Shown piece by piece: positions 49,945 to 57,375 of a stretch of DNA of 57,375 nt. The position numbers and the translations under genes are program-made. This stretch comes from an uncultured Bacteroidota bacterium (GTDB lineage Bacteria > Bacteroidota > Bacteroidia > Chitinophagales > Chitinophagaceae), in assembly GCA_937928385.1 (NCBI GenBank), contig CALEZD010000094.1, positions 1 to 57,375 on the forward strand, given 5' to 3'. The notes under the pieces are model-generated. The model made no database searches and was not told where the DNA came from. It saw only the letters and a program-made list of their open reading frames with translations. Position 1 is the first letter of the stretch. Every line of letters begins with the position of its first letter.

Positions 49945-49976
49945 AATAAAAAAATAAGCGGGGTAAATACCCCGCT
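49945..49976 (-). terminator. Intrinsic terminator (minus strand)
   Basis: AGCGGGGTA and TACCCCGCT form a perfect stem around two bases. On the minus strand it is followed by a T-rich run (TATTTTTTTATT). It closes the gene ending at 49999. Confidence 0.85.
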
Positions 49977-49998
49977 ATGTCTGAATGTTGTTTTGTGT

Positions 49999-50691
49999 TT
50001 ATTTGAATCGTCTGAGGAAGTAGGTAAACCCATTCTCTTCAATAATCAGTTCGTTATTGGCGGCTTTCAGTACTTTAAACTGCCTGCGGTCTTTACCATT
50101 GCAGTACAGTGTCTGGTTGGAGAAGCTCTCTACATACCATGAAGGTGCGCCCTCGCCGTCGCGGCCTGCATATATATAGCCCAGTTTGCCGTCTTGCGGG
50201 CTGGCGAATATTTCTATCTTTTTTACAGTGCGGGTATAGTCTATCTGCTGTTGTGTGCTGCTGCTGGTACCTTTAAACTTGTCCCAGGTACCCACCATCT
50301 GGTTGATACTGGTGACAGGTGCGTATTGTTCAGGTGCCCTGCCGGGTGTCATCTGGCTGGTGGGGGTGTACGGCTCGAAGTAATAGGTGCCGACATCATC
50401 CTTCAGCACCAGGCTCTTCTTTTTGTTTTCTACAATAGTAAAGTAACGCATGCCTATATCCAGCGCGCCGTTCTCCAGTTTGTACGAGCCCCTATATATA
50501 AAACCATGTGCTTTCTGCCACACATATTCGTTGCCGATTTTGAACTCAAAAAAGATGGTATCCTGGAAACTGATGGCTTTGCTGTTTACCAATCTTTTCA
50601 CTTCGCGCCAATGGCCTGATAATTGGTCTTTATCTTTGCTGAAGGAAATAAAAGGCAAAGACATCAGCATGATGAGGAGTAACTTGCTCAT
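49999..50691 (-). CDS. Exported protein of unknown function, lipocalin-like repeats
   Basis: A 230-residue protein with a signal peptide (MSKLLLIMLMSLPFISFSKD). It seems to hold two similar beta-rich halves: the first opens LSGHWREVKRLV, the second MVGTWDKFKGTSSS, both followed by strands with charged and aromatic residues and ending near ENGFTYFLRRFK. The repeated GxW start recalls lipocalin-like domains, but that assignment is tentative. A TACTTTTG promoter box lies 25 bases upstream. Confidence 0.7.
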   Translation of the reverse strand: MSKLLLIMLMSLPFISFSKDKDQLSGHWREVKRLVNSKAISFQDTIFFEFKIGNEYVWQKAHGFIYRGSYKLENGALDIGMRYFTIVENKKKSLVLKDDVGTYYFEPYTPTSQMTPGRAPEQYAPVTSINQMVGTWDKFKGTSSSTQQQIDYTRTVKKIEIFASPQDGKLGYIYAGRDGEGAPSWYVESFSNQTLYCNGKDRRQFKVLKAANNELIIEENGFTYFLRRFK

Positions 50692-50716
50692 ATATTGTGT
50701 TTTTCTTAGTACTGGC

Positions 50717-50724
50717 CAAAAGTA
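50717..50724 (-). promoter_or_regulatory. Bacteroidota -7 promoter box
   Basis: TACTTTTG on the minus strand matches TAnnTTTG and lies 25 bases upstream of the gene starting at 50691. Confidence 0.5.
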
Positions 50725-50745
50725 TTAAATAAAAATGTAAACCAG

Positions 50746-51537
50746 ATGACTGCACAACAATTGAAGTTTACAATAGTTCAACCCGATATGTATTGGGAGG
50801 ATAAACAGGCGAACCTTGCGCAATATGAGCAATACCTTTCAGTGGTTGAAGAAAAGATGGAAGTGGTGGTATTGCCCGAAATGTTCAGCACCGGTTTCAG
50901 CATGGCACCTGAACGCCTGGCGGAGACTATGAATGGGACTACAGTACAATGGATGAAGGATATTGCCCGCAAATACGGTTGTATACTGACCGGCAGCCTG
51001 ATTATTGAAGATGAAGGTAAATACTTCAACAGGCTTATATGGATGCAACCAGATGGCCAGATGGCATATTACGACAAGCGCCACCTCTTTGGTTATGCCA
51101 ATGAAGATAAACACTATCATGCAGGTGAAAAGCGGGTTATAGTAAGTGTAAAGGGCATACGTATCTGCCTGCTGGTGTGCTACGACCTGCGTTTTCCCGT
51201 ATGGTCGCGCAACCGCAACCAGGAATATGATGTATTACTCTATGTAGCCAACTGGCCCGAACGCCGCAGCCTGGCATGGAAAACCCTGCTACAGGCCAGG
51301 GCTATAGAGAACCTGAGTTATGCCATAGGGGTAAACCGGGTAGGGGAAGATGGAAATAGTATTGCCTACAGTGGCGACAGCAGCGTGTTTGGCCCACTCG
51401 GCGAGCTTATTTGGCAACACACCGGCCATGCGGTATGCCATACCATCACGGTATATAAAGAAACTGTAGAGCAAGCCCGTCAGCAGTTTTCCTTCCTGGA
51501 GGATGCTGATAAGTTTATCATACTGGATAAAGAATAA
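50746..51537 (+). CDS. Omega-amidase, nitrilase superfamily (YafV-like)
   Basis: A 263-residue cytoplasmic carbon-nitrogen hydrolase. The Glu-Lys-Cys triad is visible: VLPEMFSTGFS (catalytic Glu), YDKRHLFGYANE (Lys) and LLVCYDLRFPVWSRN (Cys). The sequence GFSMAPERLAE and the LRFPVW loop fit YafV-type omega-amidases, which remove the side-chain nitrogen of 2-oxoglutaramate or 2-oxosuccinamate in methionine-salvage and glutamine-transaminase side reactions. A lipoprotein gene follows 32 bases later. Confidence 0.9.
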   Translation: MTAQQLKFTIVQPDMYWEDKQANLAQYEQYLSVVEEKMEVVVLPEMFSTGFSMAPERLAETMNGTTVQWMKDIARKYGCILTGSLIIEDEGKYFNRLIWMQPDGQMAYYDKRHLFGYANEDKHYHAGEKRVIVSVKGIRICLLVCYDLRFPVWSRNRNQEYDVLLYVANWPERRSLAWKTLLQARAIENLSYAIGVNRVGEDGNSIAYSGDSSVFGPLGELIWQHTGHAVCHTITVYKETVEQARQQFSFLEDADKFIILDKE

Positions 51538-51569
51538 TTTATATTTTTATACGGTTAAATACCGTCCCA

Positions 51570-52073
51570 ATGAAGTTGAATAGCCATATACTATATATAC
51601 TGCTGGCCGTAGCTGTTTTTGCTACCTCCTCATGCAGCAAAACCGATGATTGTGCAGACAGCACCGCCAACCAGCCCACACCTGTGCCGCAGGCTAAGTT
51701 TCGTATTATAGATGCAGACGGGAAAGATTTATTGGCATCCGGCACGCCCAACGCTTTGTCTTTCGACTCGCTGGTAGCACGCCAGCCCTGCCATACAGAC
51801 ATTGCCCTGCCTAAAAAGAAAGTGCAGACAGGTGCAGGTGGCCTGGAGAGCTATTACTTCTATTTTGACAATATGCGCCAGCCTATAACCGGTGAGAATA
51901 ATGAATGTTTCACCCTGCTGCTGCAGTGGACACCTGGTGATATGGACACTATAGAGTTCATCAGCCGTTCTGAGCATCACGTGTGTGGCGTTACTTATTA
52001 CCTGGATGGTGTGAAGTTCAACGGGAACGAAGTACAGAGAGACGCCAACGGCAATTATCTGCTCCGAAAGTAG
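51570..52073 (+). CDS. Lipoprotein of unknown function
   Basis: A 167-residue protein with a lipoprotein signal (LLAVAVFATSSCSKTDD), a Pro/Thr-rich linker, and a beta-rich domain of about 125 residues with three cysteines (SLVARQPCHTDIA, NNECFTLLLQW, EHHVCGVTYYLDG). No family was recognised. It may be the second gene of a unit with the omega-amidase. Confidence 0.7.
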   Translation: MKLNSHILYILLAVAVFATSSCSKTDDCADSTANQPTPVPQAKFRIIDADGKDLLASGTPNALSFDSLVARQPCHTDIALPKKKVQTGAGGLESYYFYFDNMRQPITGENNECFTLLLQWTPGDMDTIEFISRSEHHVCGVTYYLDGVKFNGNEVQRDANGNYLLRK

Positions 52074-52090
52074 GTCGTTTGTTTTTTCCG

Positions 52091-52098
52091 TACTTTTG
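52091..52098 (+). promoter_or_regulatory. Bacteroidota -7 promoter box for the RND exporter
   Basis: TACTTTTG matches TAnnTTTG and lies 23 bases before the ATG at 52122. Confidence 0.5.
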
Positions 52099-52121
52099 CG
52101 CCTCATAATCAGATAATTGGA

Positions 52122-54488
52122 ATGTGGCATAAAGTAGCGGCCTTTATTATCAAGTTTCGTGTTGTATTGTTGGTCATCCTGCTGATAGCCACTGTGTTTA
52201 TGGGGTATAAGGCGTCCCAGGTACAGTTGAGTTATATGTACGCCGATGCCATTCCAAGAGATAATCCCAAATACTTAGAATACCAGGAATTCCGAAAGAA
52301 GTTTGGCGAAGATGGCAATATGATGGTCATCGGGGTAGAGAAGAAGGATTTCTTTGAACCTCAGTTTTTTACGAAATATGCGGCACTCGTTTCCCGCCTG
52401 GAGAAGGTTGAAGCTGTAGAACATATCCTGAGCGTACCTGGCGCCATCGGCATCATAAAGGATACATCCACCAACAAACTAAAAACCATCAGGCTGGCTG
52501 ATGCCATAGGTGTTCAGAATGCAGATTCTTACAAAACAGCTTTTCTCAACCTGCCTTTTTACAGGGGATTATTATACAATCCTCAAACCGGGGCATACAT
52601 GATGGCGTTGAGTATCAACAAAGATGTCATCAACTCTAAAAAACGCCAGGTAGTAATAAAGGAAATAGTACGCATAACCGAGGAGTTTGGTAAAGAGACC
52701 GGGACGAAAATGCATTACTCCGGCCTGCCCTATATACGTGCCCAGGTAATGACCATGATTAAAGACGAAATGAGGCTCTTCCTTATTTTGTCGTTCTCGC
52801 TTACAGCCATTATCCTCGCTTTGTTCTTCCGTTCATTTATGGCTGTGCTTACCTCTATGGCGATGGTGGGTATAGGTGTAATATGGACGCAAGGTACTAT
52901 TGTGCTGCTGGGCTACGAGATAACCATCCTTACCGGGCTTATTCCTTCTCTTATAGTGGTCATCGGAATCCCCAACTGCATCTACTTCCTCAACAAGTAT
53001 CATACTGAATACCAGCGTACACCCAACAAGACCAAAGCCCTGCTGCGTATGGTGGACAGGATGGGTATAGTGACCCTGTTTACCAATATGACCACCGCCA
53101 TAGGTTTTGGTGTATTTGCCTTTACAGAGAGCAACCTGCTGCGCACATTTGGCATAGTAGCGGCTATCAGTATTACTACGCTGTTCATCATTTCGCTCAT
53201 CTTTATACCCGCTTTGTATAGCTTTCTGCCGGCACCCAAGGGCAGGCATACACATTACCTGCAAAACAAGTGGATTACTAAACTGCTGAACTACAATACC
53301 AATTGGGTATTCAGTCATCGTACCTGGATATATGGCTTTTCAGCGCTGATTATTGTCGTTTCATTTATTGGGATATACCAGCTGAAAACAGTAGGGTACA
53401 TCGTTGACGACCTGCCCGAAAATGATAAGGTATATACTGACCTCAAGTTTTTCGAAAAGCATTTTACGGGTGTGATGCCGCTGGAGATTGTAGTGGACAC
53501 CCGCCGCAAAGGTGGTGCTACTACGCTTACTGTAATGCAGAAAGTGGAAGAGCTTAATCAGCACCTGGACAAGTTTCCTGAAATGGGTAGGGCACTGTCC
53601 TATGTTGAGGGTGTCAAGTTTGCACGCCAGGCATATTACAATGGCGACAGCAGTAGCTACGGTATCCCCAACATGTTTGACGCAGCTTTCATTCAACCCT
53701 ACCTGCGAGGCACAGGTGACAAGAAGAGTATGTTCGGCAGGGTGACCAACTCATTTGTGGACAGCAACAAACAATCGGCCAGGCTCAGTATTAATATCGC
53801 TGACGTGGGTACCAACCGCCTGCCCATATTGCTGGACAGCCTGCGTCCAAAGGCTATGGAGCTGTTCGACACTTCAAAATATGATGTCACATTCACAGGT
53901 ACCAGCGTGGTATTTCTCGAAGGCAGCCGTTTTATCATTCATAGTCTGCGCGATAGTATAGCCCTGGCGTTCATCATGATATTTGGCTGCATGATATTCC
54001 TGTTTCGTAGCTGGAGGATACTACTGATATCCATAGCCATCAACCTGATACCGTTGATTATTACAGCCGGTATCATGGGCTGGAGCAATATTGTACTGAA
54101 GCCCTCTACCGTACTGGTGTTCAGCATCGCCCTGGGTATTACGGTAGATGTTACAATCCGTTTCTTAGTCAACTTTAGGCAGGAGCTGCCGCGCAATAAT
54201 GATAACATAGCCGATACCGTACACAAGACCATCAACGATACCGGCCTCAGCATCATATATACTTCGCTGATTCTCATAGCCGGGTTTGGGGTATTTATTC
54301 TTTCCCGTTTCGACGGCACCAAATCGCTGGGCCTGCTCACGTCTATCACGCTGCTGATAGCCATGGTTACGAACCTTATCCTGATGCCTGCGTTATTGCT
54401 ATGGATGGACAAGGTATTGCGTAAGAGCAAACCCCCGGGCTGGCTGGTAGGCGATGAGGAAAAAGACAACAGCGACCTTGAATCATAG
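52122..54488 (+). CDS. RND-superfamily MMPL-type exporter
   Basis: A 788-residue inner-membrane transporter of the RND/MMPL (hydrophobe exporter) group, with two copies of a helix-loop-six-helix arrangement. The first periplasmic loop (about 30-215) starts with LSYMYADAIPRDNPKYLEYQEFRKKFG, usual for Bacteroidota members. The second lies at about 425-605, and helix bundles at 220-380 and 610-775 carry the SLIVVIGIPNCIYFLNKYH and TVDVTIRFLVNF segments. Substrates in this group include lipids and hopanoids; none can be fixed here. No adaptor or outer-membrane partner is adjacent. Confidence 0.92.
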   Translation: MWHKVAAFIIKFRVVLLVILLIATVFMGYKASQVQLSYMYADAIPRDNPKYLEYQEFRKKFGEDGNMMVIGVEKKDFFEPQFFTKYAALVSRLEKVEAVEHILSVPGAIGIIKDTSTNKLKTIRLADAIGVQNADSYKTAFLNLPFYRGLLYNPQTGAYMMALSINKDVINSKKRQVVIKEIVRITEEFGKETGTKMHYSGLPYIRAQVMTMIKDEMRLFLILSFSLTAIILALFFRSFMAVLTSMAMVGIGVIWTQGTIVLLGYEITILTGLIPSLIVVIGIPNCIYFLNKYHTEYQRTPNKTKALLRMVDRMGIVTLFTNMTTAIGFGVFAFTESNLLRTFGIVAAISITTLFIISLIFIPALYSFLPAPKGRHTHYLQNKWITKLLNYNTNWVFSHRTWIYGFSALIIVVSFIGIYQLKTVGYIVDDLPENDKVYTDLKFFEKHFTGVMPLEIVVDTRRKGGATTLTVMQKVEELNQHLDKFPEMGRALSYVEGVKFARQAYYNGDSSSYGIPNMFDAAFIQPYLRGTGDKKSMFGRVTNSFVDSNKQSARLSINIADVGTNRLPILLDSLRPKAMELFDTSKYDVTFTGTSVVFLEGSRFIIHSLRDSIALAFIMIFGCMIFLFRSWRILLISIAINLIPLIITAGIMGWSNIVLKPSTVLVFSIALGITVDVTIRFLVNFRQELPRNNDNIADTVHKTINDTGLSIIYTSLILIAGFGVFILSRFDGTKSLGLLTSITLLIAMVTNLILMPALLLWMDKVLRKSKPPGWLVGDEEKDNSDLES

Positions 54489-54515
54489 TACTGCCAACCA
54501 TCCTGGTAGCAGAGC

Positions 54516-56450
54516 CTAATGCAATACCTGCAACTTCAATGAATGTTTTGCCTCACCGTTCAGTACATTGATGATGTACAGCCCCGTAGGCAGATTGAGC
54601 GTAGGTATCTGCAGCTTGTTGATACCGTTGACTGTAGCGGGTTGCAAATACATCAGCCGTCGGCCATTGATATCCGTTACCCATACATCAGCTTTAGCAT
54701 TGTCCTTCGCTTCAAATTCCAGGGTTGTATATTCATTAGCCGGATTGGGGTAGATACCCGTACGGCTGATTTCTTTCTCATCTCCCGCCACGTTCAGGAA
54801 GTAATTGAGTTTGGCGCTGTTGAGGATGAGTGTATCATCATTGCGTAGCAACATGACAATAGCCCGCAGGTTGTTCCTGTTCCATTCTTCTTCCAGCCTG
54901 ATGTTGAACTTATGAAAATAGTTACCGCCATATTTTAGCTCTGTAGCGAAGGTGGGGCCGCCATCGGGCGATGGGGTTATTTTACGGGCTACAAAATCGT
55001 ATTGCATATCCTTTGCCGGCACGGGGTCAGGTTTGTTTTCAAAACCGCCCATCCGGCCCAGTTTGCCGTAGGAGTATTCATTTTCCTGCTCCCAGCCAAG
55101 GGTGTTGCCTGAGAGTTTATCCTCCGTTATCAACAGCAGCAGTCGGAAATCACCCGTCATGTCAATAGCAGGTTTTACAGTTACGCCTATATCTATCCTG
55201 TTGCCTGCAATGCCGCCGTGCAGCTCCAGGTCGGCGTAGCCAAAGTGTTTTTTATGACGGTCGAAGATAGAAAACAACATACCCCAGTCGGCATACTTAC
55301 GGTCAACCATAAAGTACAGGCCCGAGTAATAATTCATGTCATAGAAATAATCGGCGTAGGCTTTGTACCCCATCGGGTCGCTGCTGTGTATGGCTGCCAG
55401 GTTAGCCTCATTGTCGTAATGCAGCATATTGAAGTAGGTGATGCCCATAGGAGCATATTGGTGCCAGGTAGCGGTACCCTTTTCTACCATCACCACCTTC
55501 TTAGGCATAAAATGCGCCCCCTGTACGAAGGTATGTATGGTGTCATTAGCAGGATTAACATCGCCCGGCACGTCTATCCAGGCAGTGATGTCTGTCTTGC
55601 CGGTTTGAAAAACCGTATCCGGAATTTTATGTGTAAAGCCGAATTTGGTAAGCGGCGGGATAGTCGTATTAAATGTATCGGACAGGACATAACTGTTGCC
55701 GCGCCTGTAATGCACCACGAAGGAGTGAATCGTATCCAGCCCCTTGTTGAGCACTGTACCCGTGTGAATGATCGTATTGTTGACGAGTGCGAAACTCAGC
55801 ATACTGTCGGTGGGTGAAAAGATTTCCAATGCAAGGTCTTTCTGCTCAGGGCGGAAAAGTTCTATATCATCTATAGCCCATCCTCCCAGTCGCTGGTTTT
55901 GCCCCTGGTCGCTGTAGCGGAAGCCGATACGTACATTGCCATAACCCAGGTATTGCGAGAGATTGACGTACTGCGTGGTAAATGAATCCACCGTATTGCC
56001 CTGTGGTACCACCTGTACTACCGTCCAACTGGCACCGTCGTTAATGGATACTTCAACTGTTGCGCGTTCGGGTATATTGTTGACAGCCGTGCGGTTGAAG
56101 TAAGAGTCATATTTCAGGAAAGCGCCTTTTTGTGCAGTAGAAAGGTTGATAGATTTTGTATAGCAGAAAATATTGCTGTTGTTCCTTGGGCCGCCTTTGT
56201 CAAGGCTGTAACAGCCTGATATAGCTGCCACTTTTGCGAAGTATTTATACTGCGGTATATAAGAGTAGGAGCAATACAGGTTGTACATTTCGCTGGTGCG
56301 CCAACCCACCACACCTGTTGTCTGGCTGCTCCAGCCCTGCGACAGCCCGAGGCCGGGCATGAATTCAAAATTTTCTTTAAAATATACCTGCTGGGCCTGT
56401 ACTGTATTAGATACAACCAACAGCCATACGAGGGTAAATATTTTCTTCAT
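54516..56450 (-). CDS. T9SS-secreted protein with an Omp28-like domain lacking the redox cysteines
   Basis: From MKKIFTLVWLLVVSNTVQAQ the protein has 644 residues; an upstream ATG at 56486 would hide the signal peptide. Residues 21-200 form a lectin/MAM-like beta-sandwich ending GGWAIDDIELF. An Ig-like segment follows (205-310), then an Omp28-like region (315-545) beginning KKVVMVEKGTATWHQYAPMGI. In relatives this reads like TWCxxCPRG, so both thioredoxin cysteines are gone. It ends with a type A T9SS sorting domain (IYPNPANEYTTLEF ... LKLQVLH, 566-644). Function unknown. Confidence 0.82.
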   Translation of the reverse strand: MKKIFTLVWLLVVSNTVQAQQVYFKENFEFMPGLGLSQGWSSQTTGVVGWRTSEMYNLYCSYSYIPQYKYFAKVAAISGCYSLDKGGPRNNSNIFCYTKSINLSTAQKGAFLKYDSYFNRTAVNNIPERATVEVSINDGASWTVVQVVPQGNTVDSFTTQYVNLSQYLGYGNVRIGFRYSDQGQNQRLGGWAIDDIELFRPEQKDLALEIFSPTDSMLSFALVNNTIIHTGTVLNKGLDTIHSFVVHYRRGNSYVLSDTFNTTIPPLTKFGFTHKIPDTVFQTGKTDITAWIDVPGDVNPANDTIHTFVQGAHFMPKKVVMVEKGTATWHQYAPMGITYFNMLHYDNEANLAAIHSSDPMGYKAYADYFYDMNYYSGLYFMVDRKYADWGMLFSIFDRHKKHFGYADLELHGGIAGNRIDIGVTVKPAIDMTGDFRLLLLITEDKLSGNTLGWEQENEYSYGKLGRMGGFENKPDPVPAKDMQYDFVARKITPSPDGGPTFATELKYGGNYFHKFNIRLEEEWNRNNLRAIVMLLRNDDTLILNSAKLNYFLNVAGDEKEISRTGIYPNPANEYTTLEFEAKDNAKADVWVTDINGRRLMYLQPATVNGINKLQIPTLNLPTGLYIINVLNGEAKHSLKLQVLH

Positions 56451-56648
56451 AGCGGTGTTTTTAACAGGGCATAAAGTTAGCAACATGATATAGATAGTTT
56501 TCTAATGGGATTGTCATTTTATGATTAGTAGAGGATATGAATGCGATAATAGGATAATGCGGCAATGCGACAATGTTGGTTGTTCGGTTGCAGTGAGTGT
56601 TGCTCCCGTACGTACGGGATTGCCAAAAATTGCAGCAAAACGGAATAA

Positions 56649-56761
56649 GTGTTCCCAAAGTGTTCCCTTTTGATGCCTGTTTTTCGAAAATATTGCGATG
56701 GAACAAAACATAAAGTGTTGGTTACCAGGGAGTGGGGAAAAAGTGTTGCCAAAGTGTTCCC
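56649..56761. repeat. Pair of 19-base direct repeats
   Basis: GTGTTCCCAAAGTGTTCCC at 56649-56667 and the same with one change (GTGTTGCCAAAGTGTTCCC) at 56743-56761. Each is itself made of a doubled GTGTTCCC unit. Confidence 0.7.
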
Positions 56762-56771
56762 ATAAAAACGC

Positions 56772-56823
56772 CCGTCCGGATGAAACCTGCCGGAATGAAT
56801 CTTTTGGGTTGGCGTTCGGACGG
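56772..56823. repeat. Short inverted repeat
   Basis: CCGTCCG at 56772-56778 and CGGACGG at 56817-56823 are perfect complements separated by 38 bases. The enclosed sequence is GC-rich compared with its surroundings. Confidence 0.45.
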
Positions 56824-56950
56824 AAATAAATTTTTCGGCTGGCATGAAAAAATCCCGGCCGGAGGAGGAACTGTATGACAATGGTATATGGTGTAATAGG
56901 GGTCTCATGAGGTGGATGTTTATTAGGTACTAAAATACTATCCCCATCAA

Positions 56951-56990
56951 GGACGTCATTATGAGAAGCGTAGCGACGTAATAATCTCCT
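56951..56990. repeat. Interspersed-repeat-like element
   Basis: GGACGTCATTATGAGAAGC followed by GTAGCGACGTAATAATCTCC resembles the 'GTCATTGCGAGNNGCGNAGCGACGNAGCAATCTCCT' class of dispersed intergenic repeats seen in many bacterial genomes. The two ends are partly complementary (ATTAT / ATAAT). Recognition is from memory; copy number in this genome cannot be seen from one window. Confidence 0.5.
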
Positions 56991-57040
56991 GAATACATAG
57001 GTGCTGCTGAATAGTTTTCCTCTTGCAACCCCTATTTGGC

Positions 57041-57082
57041 TTTTGTTCATTTCTTTTGCTTGTCCAAAAGAAACGAACCAAA
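57041..57082. repeat. Imperfect inverted repeat
   Basis: GTTC-A-TTTCTTTTG (57045-57058) pairs with CAAAAGAAA-C-GAAC (57065-57078) around a 6-base loop, and the flanks continue to pair imperfectly. It has no adjacent gene to terminate within the window. Confidence 0.6.
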
Positions 57083-57345
57083 GAAAAAGACACCGAGTGC
57101 ATGTTACAGCTGATGCCTCGGTTGTGTCTCCGATAAAACATTTGCAATACTGTGCTGCCAATCTGTGAGCCTTGATGGTTCGGCCTGGAATCAGTGGCTT
57201 ATAATGTAAGCGGGGTTTCATGAGTTTATAGTTTCTATAGTCCCGCACGGGCGGTATTTTCATAAACCCACTTGGATTTATTACAACAAATATACGATTT
57301 TTTGTGTTAATTAGGGATTAAAATATTGCCGTATTTGGCAAACTC

Positions 57346-57363
57346 GCAAGTCAGGAGACTTGC
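57346..57363. repeat. Short perfect hairpin at the window end
   Basis: GCAAGTC and GACTTGC pair around AGGA. It may be the start of a longer repeat cut off by the window edge. Confidence 0.4.
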
Positions 57364-57375
57364 TTCCGGCAGGTC

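Larger units (their letters stand above)
56451..57375. other. Non-coding region with several repeats
   Basis: About 925 bases to the end of the window hold no gene I can support. Frames of up to 249 codons exist, but their translations lack protein-like patterns, alternate between frames and run through inverted repeats. The stretch contains direct and inverted repeats described separately. Confidence 0.6.

Noticed and set aside
49857..49998. TCACTTTTG promoter-like box and a short plus-strand frame
   Set aside because: The box misses the leading TA of the consensus and no plus-strand gene follows; the minus-strand terminator occupies the remaining space.
56514..57263. 249-codon minus-strand open frame near the window end
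   Set aside because: It runs through inverted and direct repeats, has no domain or signal pattern, competes with other frames of similar quality, and reads like translated non-coding repeat sequence.

Overview
This window reads as a chromosomal stretch of a Bacteroidota bacterium, most likely from the Chitinophagales/Chitinophagaceae side of the phylum. Evidence: several secreted proteins end in type IX secretion (T9SS) type A sorting domains; two DUF1573 proteins sit in tandem; MqnD of the futalosine menaquinone route is present; and start codons are often preceded by the Bacteroidota sigma-factor -7 box TAnnTTTG rather than by a Shine-Dalgarno sequence. No rRNA, tRNA, CRISPR array, prophage or insertion sequence was seen. 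Most genes are housekeeping or envelope genes in short operons closed by clear intrinsic terminators.

Layout. 1-6.9 kb: tail of a T9SS protein, CCA-adding enzyme, threonylcarbamoyl-AMP synthase, two DUF1573 proteins, an aminotransferase, adenine deaminase, a YHS lipoprotein and a small membrane protein. 6.9-16 kb: an accessory surface-protein region. Two large T9SS adhesin-like proteins (HYR repeats; cadherin/SprB-type repeats) share the same C-terminal cassette. They flank a small secreted protein, a membrane-tethered TPR-HTH regulator and a decayed copy of the small secreted protein. 16-20.4 kb: MbnP-like lipoprotein, PagL-like outer-membrane deacylase, an unknown membrane protein, MqnD and an orphan HigA-like antitoxin. 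20.4-28.9 kb: RecQ, a GH3-family enzyme, then carB behind a long leader with several terminator hairpins, and a T9SS protein.

29-37.4 kb: TonB-dependent receptor, acyl-CoA thioesterase, an M16-fold protein that has lost its zinc motif, two AHSA1-type proteins, an FAD oxidase, a lipoprotein, and an ECF sigma factor followed closely by a secreted peroxiredoxin-like protein. 37.4-47.9 kb: CoA-transferase, MsrB, endonuclease III, a secreted thioredoxin-fold protein, the run ubiX-mazG-giant histidine kinase, and murB followed on the same strand by a dipeptide epimerase upstream of it (cell-wall synthesis and recycling). 47.9-57.4 kb: ArnT-like glycosyltransferase, small envelope proteins, omega-amidase, RND exporter, a T9SS protein with an Omp28-like domain whose thioredoxin cysteines are gone, and about 0.9 kb of non-coding sequence with inverted and direct repeats.

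No single new multi-gene system stands out. The most interesting signals are the carB leader together with a CarB that lacks the allosteric domain, the decayed duplicate around the TPR-HTH regulator, the shared CHxPPGN cassette of the two surface proteins, and two secreted or cytosolic enzymes whose catalytic motifs have been replaced. All functional calls rest on reading motifs by eye; no database search was possible.
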